From a virus: a DNA stretch of 64,000 nt. The stretch's first letter is position 1. Each line of letters starts with the position of its first letter. The stretch is from the IMG/VR virus record IMGVR_UViG_3300033155_001152, positions 1 through 64,000 of that record; one strand, written 5' to 3'. Positions 31,135-39,262 of the stretch are shown one piece after another. The notes beneath the pieces were generated by a model. It was given only the letters and a program-made list of their open reading frames with translations. It made no database searches and was not told where the DNA came from. The position numbers were made by a program, and so were the translations under genes.

Positions 31135-31152
31135 TTGGCCCCGAAGGGCCAA
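31135..31152 (-). terminator. Rho-independent terminator with UUCG loop
   Basis: TTGGCCC-TTCG-GGGCCAA on the minus strand, a 7-bp stem with the very stable cUUCGg loop, followed by TTCTTTC. It lies 14 bases after the stop of the SSB-like gene and separates it from the dNTP-hydrolase operon. Confidence 0.8.
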
Positions 31153-31165
31153 CTCAATTTGACGC

Positions 31166-32086
31166 TTAGGTTACGTCTTCCAGATCGGCCAGGTCGAGAT
31201 TCTCAAGATCGACATCTTCGAGAGAATCTGCTGCTGGTGTTGCAGCGCCTACATCTGCCACTGGTGCGGCTGCCACTGGTGCGGCTGCCACTGGTGCGGC
31301 TGCCACTGGTGCGGCTGCCACTGGTGCGGCTGCCGCCGTTGGCGATGGAGCGGCAACTGCTGCTGGCAATGTTGGTTCTGGAGCGACGAGCGTCGGTCTC
31401 TTCGGTCCACCAAGTGCCGCCATTGCTTTAGCTCTCTTCTCTTCCGTGATTTGATTCACGAAGGCGTCGAGATCGACTGCTTGAGTCAGCAAATCAGGGT
31501 TCGCAACACTCGAAGTCGGTGCCGCTTGCACCGTGTACTTGGTGTTTCGACCAGTACCCGAACGAGTGATGATGATATCAAACCCTGTTGCCAGATCGAA
31601 TACGTTGATTCCTTCGCCTAGAAAGGACTCAACAATCAGTACGAACTGCTCGAATGCAGTCATAGGCAGAGCCAACTGCTTGACTTCTCCGAGAGTGCCA
31701 CCCGGCGTTCCATCGATATTCTTCGTCCAAGGCGCTGCATTCACGATATGCTTCTGTGCCGATTTCGCTTCGCCAATTACTTCGGCTTCTGCGTCTCGAC
31801 CAGCGGCAATCATTTGCGCCTTGACTGTCAGAATCTGATCGCAGACGTCACACTGCTTTCCATAGGTCTTAGCGGAACACGCAACGACAGCGAGCGTTTC
31901 TTTGGTTGTCGGGTCTTTGATAAAGTGCTGGCCAAAATCTGCAACCGGCAGCTTATCGAGATCACCATCAAATGATGGCATGATGCGCCAGCGAGAATTC
32001 CCTGGCGGTGGTACGATAGCAAAATCGCGTTGCCGCTTGGACTCCATGTCCTTTTGCTTGACTTTTAGTGCGTCGAGTAAACTCAT
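31166..32086 (-). CDS. Single-stranded DNA-binding protein-like (306 aa)
   Basis: The N-terminal two thirds (about residues 1-215) form a beta-rich domain with a CSAKTYGKQCDVC cluster, as in phage gp32-like binding proteins with a bound zinc. A linker of repeated PVAAA units follows, and the tail is acidic (DVDLENLDLADLEDV), the classic protein-interaction end of SSBs. It would coat DNA during replication and recombination. The start has GAAGGA ahead; a promoter is at 32143 and a terminator follows the gene. Confidence 0.75.
   Translation of the reverse strand: MSLLDALKVKQKDMESKRQRDFAIVPPPGNSRWRIMPSFDGDLDKLPVADFGQHFIKDPTTKETLAVVACSAKTYGKQCDVCDQILTVKAQMIAAGRDAEAEVIGEAKSAQKHIVNAAPWTKNIDGTPGGTLGEVKQLALPMTAFEQFVLIVESFLGEGINVFDLATGFDIIITRSGTGRNTKYTVQAAPTSSVANPDLLTQAVDLDAFVNQITEEKRAKAMAALGGPKRPTLVAPEPTLPAAVAAPSPTAAAAPVAAAPVAAAPVAAAPVAAAPVADVGAATPAADSLEDVDLENLDLADLEDVT
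31260..31334 (-). repeat. Five tandem 15-bp repeats in SSB-like gene
   Basis: Five exact copies of a 15-base unit (ACTGGTGCGGCTGCC on the plus strand) encode PVAAA repeats in the linker of the SSB-like protein. Identical at nucleotide level, so recent slippage is likely and the number may vary between relatives. Confidence 0.9.
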
Positions 32087-32142
32087 GTTATATGTTCCTT
32101 CAAGTAAATGGCCTTTCGGCAAATGGTCATAGTGACTTACAT

Positions 32143-32148
32143 ATTATA
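32143..32148 (-). promoter_or_regulatory. -10 promoter box of SSB-like gene
   Basis: CGCTATAATATG on the minus strand, 56 bases upstream of the ATG at 32086. Together with the terminator at 31135 it makes the SSB-like gene a separate transcription unit. Confidence 0.6.
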
Positions 32149-32183
32149 GCGTGAAAATCACATGGTTTAAGGTTTCCCGATAT

Positions 32184-32834
32184 TTACACGCAATCAGAAA
32201 TATCAGGTGGAGGCTCTACCACTTCTGTCACCGCAGCGATGGGCGTACCAAACAAACTATCTGCCGGTAAAATCTCTACAGATGATATCGCATCGACAGG
32301 TTGCTCTGTTGATTGCGAGTCGGCTGCTGGTGGTGCCTGTATATTTGGTATGACTGGTGATGACAGTCTTTGCCCTGCCTGTAGATTCTTGTTAATCTGC
32401 ACCAGCATATCGCGCTTGACCTTCACGGCATCACGAGCTTCCGTACATGCCGCAAGCACAGCGGCCGCCTCGTTAAGTGACAACTCCGCTTCGACCATAC
32501 CTCTGTTGCCAGTGACCTTTGCTGCGACCTGTGGATTGGTTGGCTTTTCTTCTGCCTCAATCGCTTCGTCGCGAATCTTCTTCTCCAATAAAGCCGCCAG
32601 AAGATTTCGTCTGCTCTTGAACCCATCTCGTTGAATTCTTGCCTTCGCTACCAACAAACCGTAACGAGCGAAGATTGACGACAGGCCCAACAGTTCGTTC
32701 ATCACGTTGTTAGGATTGATGATCGTGTCTTTTGTCACCTGCTCGATGCTGATGAATTGTCTGACTAAAGGCGCAGTCTCGATATCCATCGGAACTCTCG
32801 CGTCATCAAGTAAATCGGTATTTTCTTCACTCAT
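32184..32834 (-). CDS. Hypothetical protein next to polymerase (216 aa)
   Basis: A 216-residue helical protein. The first 150 residues are helical (NELLGLSSIFARYGLLVAKARIQ... LNEAAAVLAACTEARDAVKVKRDM), and the tail is Pro/Asp-rich and disordered. ATGA-coupled to the DNA polymerase gene. Phage genes in this position can be loaders or SSB partners, but no motif supports that here. Confidence 0.7.
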   Translation of the reverse strand: MSEENTDLLDDARVPMDIETAPLVRQFISIEQVTKDTIINPNNVMNELLGLSSIFARYGLLVAKARIQRDGFKSRRNLLAALLEKKIRDEAIEAEEKPTNPQVAAKVTGNRGMVEAELSLNEAAAVLAACTEARDAVKVKRDMLVQINKNLQAGQRLSSPVIPNIQAPPAADSQSTEQPVDAISSVEILPADSLFGTPIAAVTEVVEPPPDISDCV

Positions 32835-35800
32835 GCTATTGCCTCCGCAACTTGTGCAAATAGATCGTTGAGAATGTCTTGCTTGTTATCATCGAACGTT
32901 ATAGCTGCGGGATTGAAGCCGACAAACATACTGCACTCCCGCTCTGGGTCGTATATGATCTTACCAACTGAGTCTGCACCTGGTTTGATGCTTGGTGTTA
33001 ATTCTCTTATGACTGAGTTGCCGAGCATAATGATAATTGGAGGCTTCAGTATTTCCATCTCCAAATCCAAAAACTGTTTGCAGCCGTTAATCTGTTCATT
33101 GGACAGTAGGGTGTCGAGTTTCTTGGCCTTCACTAGACTGGTAAAATAACCCTGTCCAACTTCCAGCCCCGCTTTTGATATTGCTTCGCGCACATAGTTT
33201 GAAGCCTTACCGCTGAGCATCTTATTGTCATTCTCCTCAGAGAAGTTCGGACAGTCAGTGATAACCATAAAGCTGGCCTTGCCACCCAATCGTGGTATCG
33301 GATGAACCAGTCCAGAGAGGTCGCACTTGTCACATGTCTCGCATGGCTTGATGACCTCAGTTATTAAGCGACCCTTCGCTTTAACCCCCTGATTAATGGT
33401 TCGGTCGGACTTCACCACTGATATCATCAGACCAGGCATGAGTTCCAGTTGCTTCGGCAGTCTGCTTGTGTCGAGCGGGCTAATCTCATCGTCTTCGATC
33501 AGGGTTAGTGCGCCAACGTCACGCAAGTTTGCCTTGTGTCGCTTGTTAAAGGTTCGACCGGTAGTTCGTTCTTCAAGATCATCAAAATTCTTAAATGGCC
33601 CTCCAGCTTCTCTGACCTCGATCAGATGATTGGCGGTCTTGTCTGATATCTGTTTGACGCGATTGAACGGTGAGATTAGAACCGGCCCACCTTCAGTATC
33701 GAATATCTCAAAGCGATTGGTCGATGTGTTGATCTCAGGTGGCAATACTTTGATGCCGTTCTTTATCGCCGCTCTGACTAGATTTTCCAGCTTCTCCTCT
33801 TTCAGAATCGACAGTGTTGCGGCATAGAATGCCTCTGGATAATGAACCTTCAGATACATCGTCCAGAATGAAATGATTGTGTACTCGACCGCGTGGCTCT
33901 TGTTGAAGGCGTAACCCGCGAACATCTCAATTTGATTGAACAGTTTCTCGGCCGCCTTTCTGGGAAATCCAGACGTTGTTTCTGCGCCGTCCACAAATCT
34001 ATCCCGCCATTTTGCCATAGCGACAGGATCTTTCTTGCCCATCGCCTTTCTGATGTGATCGGCATCAGCACCACTAAATCCGCAGAGTGACTTACAGACT
34101 TTCGACACTTGCTCCTGATAGATGATAACACCGTCGGTTGCCTTAAGTGCAGACTCCAAACAGGGGTGCGCATACGTGGGCATCTTGAGACCCTGTTGAA
34201 TAGCGACGTAATCATCCAAAAGACCGGACTCTTTCGGGCCAGGTCGATACAGTGATGTCGTCGCAGTAAGGTGGTCGAACGTCAGTGTGCCAACGCCCAA
34301 AGAGAGGTCGCTAAGCAACTTACGCATACCCGGAGACTCGAACTGGAACACCCCTGCTGTGTCAGCTTTTGAGAACGCTTCTAACGTAGCCTTGTCGTCC
34401 AATCTGATGTCGTACAAGTCTATCTCTTTTCCTTTGCGCTCGTGGATATACTGGAGTGCTAACTGTAGAACATCGAGATTGGATAGCCCAAGAATGTCCA
34501 TCTTAACCAGGCCCATGTCTTCGACTGTTCGCTTGTCGAAGCCTACCGCTGGTTCGTCTTTTGAATAATCTACAACCGCTCTGTTGACTAGCGGTTCACC
34601 AGCCACAACAATTCCTGCTGCATGGCGTCCGAGTGTTCTGTTAGTACCCTGTAGTGCGACTGCATTTTCCCATACTTCCGGGAACTTATCGGCAAAGCTC
34701 TCCAAGCCTGGAACAGCTTCTTTAGCGTCTTGCAGCGATACAGACTTACCTCCAGCTTCGTCCGGCACAAGTTTCGATACGAACATGATCTTTTGCGGAA
34801 CCTCGAACACTCGTCCAACGTCACGCAACGCACCTTTAGATGCTATGGTGTTGAAGTTGACGATACCCGCCACACATTCTTGGCCGTACTTCTCTTTCAA
34901 ATACTCGCCAATCTCGTGTCGCCGTGACGATTGAAAATCGAGGTCGGCATCTGGTAAGTCGATTCTATCTGGATTGATGAACCGCTCAAAGAGCAGGCCA
35001 TGTCTGATTGGGTCAACGTCTGTAATTCCCAAGAGATAGGCAACGAGTGAACCACCAACTGAACCACGCCCTGGCCCGACTAAAATGCCAGCATTGCGCG
35101 ACCATGTAACCAAGTCCTCAACCAGCAGAAAGTACCGCTCGAAATTCATAGACTCAATGGTGCCGAGTTCCATTCGTAATCGCTGCAAGTATTCCGTCTT
35201 CTGGGAGTTACTAGGTTTGTAGCCCATCATATCTCGATGCAGCCTGCTAGACCATCCAGCGAGACATTTCTCCTTGAGCATTTGCATCTCAGTCTTACCA
35301 CCTTCTGACATGTCGGGCAGTGAAGCCTCTAGCGGTTCGAATTTGTAATTTGCTTCTGCAAGAAAAGTCTCTAGAGCTTTGTCTTCTGGCGACCCGCCAT
35401 CTGGAAATCCCTCTTGAACCTCTGTTGGTGTCAGCACATGCAGATCGTCATACCAAAGTTCCGTTCGCCAGGGCTTGGTGATTGTCGTGTGGTTGATGAT
35501 CGCCGCCATCGTGTCAAACGCTTTCACTTTGCCTTCTGGATACAGCACTGGTCGCGTACACAGATACTTGTGCCATGTTCCGTCTGATAACGCAACGTTG
35601 ATTCCTCTGAAGTACGGCCCTGAATGCGCTTGATTCTGGTACAGAAAATTCTCTCCAAGCTCCTTTCTACCAGCCTTCAACCACGCCGGATTTTCAGCCA
35701 CCGATTTTACGTCACCGGTCGTTACTATCACGTTGCCTGTGCAAGCGTGATCTAACAGTTCCGCCCATGATACTCGCGGCTTATAGTAGAAGTGATCTGC

Positions 35801-36121
35801 GTCAGTCGCCAAAGTCAGCATGTAAAGAAGCTCCTCCCAACCCTTTTGATTCTTCGGCCAAACCATAGGGTAGTATTCTGGGATTTTCTTTTCACGTAGG
35901 CTCGAGTCTTCGACGCATCGAATTCGACAGCCGATTACCGGTCTGATCTCATGAGTCTTACACGCCTTCACGAACGATGGCATTGAGGATACTGTCATCG
36001 TATCTGCCAGACCAAGAACCTTGTGTCCATATCCGGCAGCAGTCGCTACGTAATCCGACACGCTAATAATCCCCTCGCCAAACGAGAAGTCGGATCGTGC
36101 TATCAGCAAGGCGCTATTCAT
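32831..36121 (-). CDS. DNA polymerase III alpha with C-terminal UDG-like domain
   Basis: A 1096-residue family C replicative polymerase. The N-terminus has a degenerate PHP region (ARSDFSFGEG ... GCRIRC). The palm carries GPGRGSVGGSLVAYLLG and PDADLDFQ (Asp391 and Asp393 region), then GVIIYQEQVSKV and the fingers. From about residue 920 a second domain follows: a Cys cluster (CETCDKC, 927-933), VITDCPNFSEENDNKMLSGKASNYV and IIIMLGNSVIREL. This is the pattern of family 4 (iron-sulfur) uracil-DNA glycosylases, the region once called SPO1 DNA polymerase-related. It is much shorter than bacterial DnaE at its C-terminus. The start has AGAGG ahead. Confidence 0.9.
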   Translation of the reverse strand: MNSALLIARSDFSFGEGIISVSDYVATAAGYGHKVLGLADTMTVSSMPSFVKACKTHEIRPVIGCRIRCVEDSSLREKKIPEYYPMVWPKNQKGWEELLYMLTLATDADHFYYKPRVSWAELLDHACTGNVIVTTGDVKSVAENPAWLKAGRKELGENFLYQNQAHSGPYFRGINVALSDGTWHKYLCTRPVLYPEGKVKAFDTMAAIINHTTITKPWRTELWYDDLHVLTPTEVQEGFPDGGSPEDKALETFLAEANYKFEPLEASLPDMSEGGKTEMQMLKEKCLAGWSSRLHRDMMGYKPSNSQKTEYLQRLRMELGTIESMNFERYFLLVEDLVTWSRNAGILVGPGRGSVGGSLVAYLLGITDVDPIRHGLLFERFINPDRIDLPDADLDFQSSRRHEIGEYLKEKYGQECVAGIVNFNTIASKGALRDVGRVFEVPQKIMFVSKLVPDEAGGKSVSLQDAKEAVPGLESFADKFPEVWENAVALQGTNRTLGRHAAGIVVAGEPLVNRAVVDYSKDEPAVGFDKRTVEDMGLVKMDILGLSNLDVLQLALQYIHERKGKEIDLYDIRLDDKATLEAFSKADTAGVFQFESPGMRKLLSDLSLGVGTLTFDHLTATTSLYRPGPKESGLLDDYVAIQQGLKMPTYAHPCLESALKATDGVIIYQEQVSKVCKSLCGFSGADADHIRKAMGKKDPVAMAKWRDRFVDGAETTSGFPRKAAEKLFNQIEMFAGYAFNKSHAVEYTIISFWTMYLKVHYPEAFYAATLSILKEEKLENLVRAAIKNGIKVLPPEINTSTNRFEIFDTEGGPVLISPFNRVKQISDKTANHLIEVREAGGPFKNFDDLEERTTGRTFNKRHKANLRDVGALTLIEDDEISPLDTSRLPKQLELMPGLMISVVKSDRTINQGVKAKGRLITEVIKPCETCDKCDLSGLVHPIPRLGGKASFMVITDCPNFSEENDNKMLSGKASNYVREAISKAGLEVGQGYFTSLVKAKKLDTLLSNEQINGCKQFLDLEMEILKPPIIIMLGNSVIRELTPSIKPGADSVGKIIYDPERECSMFVGFNPAAITFDDNKQDILNDLFAQVAEAIA

Positions 36122-36285
36122 TGCCACCTCTCGTTGTCGTCCAGAAATTTGCCGACTATCCACTGAGCATACCATATGCCAAAATCAATCTCGATTTCCT
36201 CACGAGCGGTCAGTTCACTCTTCGACTGCCAAGTGCTGCGACTGTCCGCTACATCATATAATTCTTCTTGAATTTGAGGAGTCAT
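36118..36285 (-). CDS. Small acidic protein (55 aa)
   Basis: A 55-codon frame (MTPQIQEELYDVADSRSTWQ...) overlapping its neighbours at both ends by ATGA. It is helical, acidic and Trp-containing. Coupling to the polymerase gene suggests co-expression. Function unknown. Confidence 0.6.
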   Translation of the reverse strand: MTPQIQEELYDVADSRSTWQSKSELTAREEIEIDFGIWYAQWIVGKFLDDNERWQ

Positions 36286-36836
36286 TTTGGCATCTCCGGT
36301 TCGTAGATTTTGTTTTGCCAGATATACTCTACGTTATCCCAATCACAGCCGCCGAAGCAGTCGCTACCGTATGGTTCGCCAGTCTCCTCATCGATTCCTT
36401 TTATGCTGAACAAGCCTCGATATGATGGAAAATCATACAGCATGGAACCGGCTTCGCCTGGTTCGGAGTCACCCTCGTAAACCACCCAATACAAACCAGG
36501 CTCGAGTGCGTCGAACTGATGTTTGTCATCATGATCGACCTCAATCCAATTGTCCGACGCTTCAATTTCATCTGGCATAAATCTCTCCTTCAACGTGTCG
36601 ACCTCGACAAACTCTACCGTGTCGAGTCGTTGTGCGATTTGTCCCGCTTGGAACTCGTCTTTATGAGCCTCCCAAAAACCACGGCAACAAACATCGTCGC
36701 TATGGTGGCAGATGCGATGACCCTTAAAGCCTATGTGCGGGTCTCGCACATCTTCCTCTAAAAGCTCCAAATCAAGATTTGAATCTGGCCTGTAAATACA
36801 GGTCGAACACATTCTTTTTTGTACTTTGAATCCCAT
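36282..36836 (-). CDS. Conserved phage Cys-cluster protein (184 aa)
   Basis: The N-terminal half has the pattern CSTCIYRPDSNLDL ... RICHHSDDVCCRGFWEAHKDEF ... IAQRLDTVEFVEVD. This recurs in a family of small unannotated proteins in many phages, with CxxCxxRPG, a HxC and a CCRGF motif. The Cys residues could bind zinc or iron-sulfur. The C-terminal half (EPGLYWVVYEGD...) is beta-rich and specific to this protein. Function unknown. Confidence 0.65.
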   Translation of the reverse strand: MGFKVQKRMCSTCIYRPDSNLDLELLEEDVRDPHIGFKGHRICHHSDDVCCRGFWEAHKDEFQAGQIAQRLDTVEFVEVDTLKERFMPDEIEASDNWIEVDHDDKHQFDALEPGLYWVVYEGDSEPGEAGSMLYDFPSYRGLFSIKGIDEETGEPYGSDCFGGCDWDNVEYIWQNKIYEPEMPK

Positions 36837-37384
36837 TATAGCTCAATCGTTTTGACCGTTTGCCCATCGACCTTCACCAGATTGAGAGCGGCGAAGATTG
36901 ATGTGCATATTCCTACGTGTGAGTTGGCCGTACCACGGGTCCATTTGAATTCCAAACAGAACTTTTCAGCCAGGTCACGTTTCTTGTACCCGCCCTTCAA
37001 AACTTGATCGAATGCGAAGGCTAAGAACTTTGGCTTATCCTGAAGCGGATTGAACAGTCCCATTAAACCCGCTTTCAAATCAATGCCGCGTTTCTCCACA
37101 CTTCCGTATGTTTCTCTTGCTTTGACGGTCATTATTCCTCTTTTTGTCTCTGATACACCAGACATGTGCGACACAACAGCACTCTGCCTGGTCGTTGGCT
37201 TCGTCAGTCGCTCTGTAACAGCAGGTTTCTGCTTGGATAGCTCAACGCTAACCCCAAGTTTACGAAGTCGCTGAGCGCGATCTGACACGCTCTCGCTACA
37301 AGCCGCACTGTCATTGCACGACTGGCATATCTGACTGTCAGGATTGTGCGTGACTATGTGTCCAAAGCAGCCTTTAATTCCCAT
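36836..37384 (-). CDS. Hypothetical protein (182 aa)
   Basis: N-terminal Cys cluster (CFGHIVTHNPDSQICQSCNDSAACSES), a Ser/Thr-rich basic middle, and a C-terminal helical domain (FNPLQDKPKFLAFAFDQVLKGG... FAALNLVKVDG) that looks like a winged-helix or HTH fold. GGAG precedes the ATG. A DNA-binding role is plausible but unproven. Confidence 0.65.
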   Translation of the reverse strand: MGIKGCFGHIVTHNPDSQICQSCNDSAACSESVSDRAQRLRKLGVSVELSKQKPAVTERLTKPTTRQSAVVSHMSGVSETKRGIMTVKARETYGSVEKRGIDLKAGLMGLFNPLQDKPKFLAFAFDQVLKGGYKKRDLAEKFCLEFKWTRGTANSHVGICTSIFAALNLVKVDGQTVKTIEL

Positions 37385-38039
37385 ATTGGATTCTCCAGAG
37401 TTCCGTCTTGATACTCTTGAACTCGTACTCTCCTATACCCCAGATGACTCTCGCGATCTCGGCTATGACAATAATGTCAGGTGGTGCATTTCCAGCGGGT
37501 CTGATATTCATTTCTCGTCTCAGTTTGGCCTGTTCTTTTGCGGCGTCAAACTCTTCTCGTAACCAATCTGGCGGCGCAAGCATGAGTCGATAGATTATTC
37601 TTGCCTTTGGGCTGAGTGATTCCATTCTGGCGTCAACGTCCTCTTGCATCTCAAGCAACACATCAGGCTCATACATCGCCCCTATATCCAGAACCTCTTC
37701 CAACGTCTTTGTTATACCCTCTTCATTGCTCACCGGCTGATTGATGCTGTCCATTCTAGCCGACACACCATGTTTAATATTGCCGTTGTTGTGGACGTAT
37801 CTATTCAAATTGGTAAGAACCGCTCGATGCAAGTAGGTTGTAAACTTGACGCCATATTGAGGATCAAACTTCTCGCAAGATTGCATCCAAGTCATGGCTC
37901 CCTCTTGTATCAAGTCCTCGATTGATATGCGATGTTCGAGCCTGGCGGCCATGACTCGACCAAAAACCTTATGAGCTATTCCGCACACCATCTTCTCGAT
38001 TGAGGGCCACTTTCGAAACTTGTCATCGTCGACTAGCAT
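37374..38039 (-). CDS. Sigma-70-like RNA polymerase factor
   Basis: A 221-residue protein with sigma region 2 features: RISIEDLIQEGAMTWMQSCEKFDPQYGVKFTTYLHRAVLTNLNRYV (about residues 37-82), the signature of core-binding and -10 recognition helices. The C-terminal half, where region 4 would sit, is not typical; a helical segment with VIAEIARVIWGIGEYEFKSIK takes its place. It probably directs host RNA polymerase to phage promoters. It lies between the CobS-like gene and a zinc protein. Confidence 0.8.
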   Translation of the reverse strand: MLVDDDKFRKWPSIEKMVCGIAHKVFGRVMAARLEHRISIEDLIQEGAMTWMQSCEKFDPQYGVKFTTYLHRAVLTNLNRYVHNNGNIKHGVSARMDSINQPVSNEEGITKTLEEVLDIGAMYEPDVLLEMQEDVDARMESLSPKARIIYRLMLAPPDWLREEFDAAKEQAKLRREMNIRPAGNAPPDIIVIAEIARVIWGIGEYEFKSIKTELWRIQYGN

Positions 38040-38040
38040 C

Positions 38041-39180
38041 CTATGCGAATATCCGTTGCGCTAGCTGCCTCGCTACTTCGCGGTCAATGGTTGATAATCT
38101 ATTGACGTACGCCAGTTCCAGGCCCTTGATGAAATCCCCTCGCATCGTACCAATCTTACCGGCATGAATGAGAGCGCGTGGTGATACGGGCATTGACATC
38201 TCGCTTGCGTCCACCAACTTTCGAATTTTGTTGCCGAACTTCACCAGTAAATCCGCATCCTTCTTGTGAAGATTCGCCTGAGACTGCAAAATCAGGGTCT
38301 CGATCTTTGCGTCCATGTAGTTGACCTTCTCTACGATTGCGAATCTCTCGTAGTTGGCGGCGTTCTGTAATTGGGTGCCCTGATATAGACCGGACTCATC
38401 GCCAACTCCGTTGGTATTGCCAGTCGCTACAAACCTGAAGTTCGGATGCGGCTTGACTACGCGCCATTCACCCTCTGCTTCTTTGATGACTAGCGGCTTG
38501 CCTTCCAACACTGGTTGGTAAACGGAAAGAACATGTGGAACGCCGAAGTCGTATTCGTCAGCTAGATATATCCAGCCGTGCTTCATCGCCAATGGTAAAG
38601 GCCCTGGCTTAAACATCGTCTCGTTTCCTCGCAAGACCATGTGGCCGAGAATATTTGATTCCTCTGTGTTGAGGGTGTGTTGTACTCGAAGAACGGGTCG
38701 ATTGATTCGAGCAGCCACTTGCTCGTGTGCGGAAGTTTTACCGGTTCCAGCATGACCCCAAAGATAGACGGGCATCGATTCTGACAGGCCCATAAGAATG
38801 ATCTTGGTGAGGGCAATATTGTAGACGTAATTGCGATCAATCTCAGGCACCATATCTTGATGATCGTGCTTACCTAATATGGCGATATTTATCGGCGCAC
38901 CAGATGGTGTCATTGCCTCTGGTGCTGTGCCTAGTTCGAATACTTCGTGGAATGGCGCACGAGAGTCTTTGTCGCCTAGCTCACGAGCTTTGTATATCTT
39001 TTCCGCCGCCTTATCATCGAGAATTCTCTTAACCCTGTCAGATATGACGGGTGCATCTGGATACTTCTTTTTGTACTTCTCAAGGCTCCAGCCCTCATCT
39101 TTGTGCGCCGTCACGAGATGCTTTTTGATCGCGTGAACCTCTGCGCTACAAATTTGACATACTATCTTTTCCTCACCCAT
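38041..39180 (-). CDS. MoxR/CobS-like AAA+ ATPase with zinc finger
   Basis: A 379-residue AAA+ ATPase. The N-terminus carries a zinc finger (CQICSAEVHAIKKHLVTAH) and a YKKKYPDAPV segment, as in CobS and Ros/MucR proteins. The ATPase core has Walker A GHAGTGKT, WIYLADEYDFG as Walker B, and FVATGNTNG (sensor 1). In the aerobic B12 pathway CobS and CobT form the chaperone ring that helps insert cobalt. The partner CobT-like gene lies directly upstream. No CobN is visible here. Confidence 0.8.
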   Translation of the reverse strand: MGEEKIVCQICSAEVHAIKKHLVTAHKDEGWSLEKYKKKYPDAPVISDRVKRILDDKAAEKIYKARELGDKDSRAPFHEVFELGTAPEAMTPSGAPINIAILGKHDHQDMVPEIDRNYVYNIALTKIILMGLSESMPVYLWGHAGTGKTSAHEQVAARINRPVLRVQHTLNTEESNILGHMVLRGNETMFKPGPLPLAMKHGWIYLADEYDFGVPHVLSVYQPVLEGKPLVIKEAEGEWRVVKPHPNFRFVATGNTNGVGDESGLYQGTQLQNAANYERFAIVEKVNYMDAKIETLILQSQANLHKKDADLLVKFGNKIRKLVDASEMSMPVSPRALIHAGKIGTMRGDFIKGLELAYVNRLSTIDREVARQLAQRIFA

Positions 39181-39262
39181 GTTGCTACCTCACTTGTTAG
39201 ATGTTTGCAGTTGATTTGCCAATCTTACAGCAATGGTATAAGAACGCAAATTCTCCCGTAGG

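Noticed and set aside
31260-31334. CRISPR array suggested by regular short repeats
   Set aside because: The 15-bp units are tandem without spacers and encode a protein linker.
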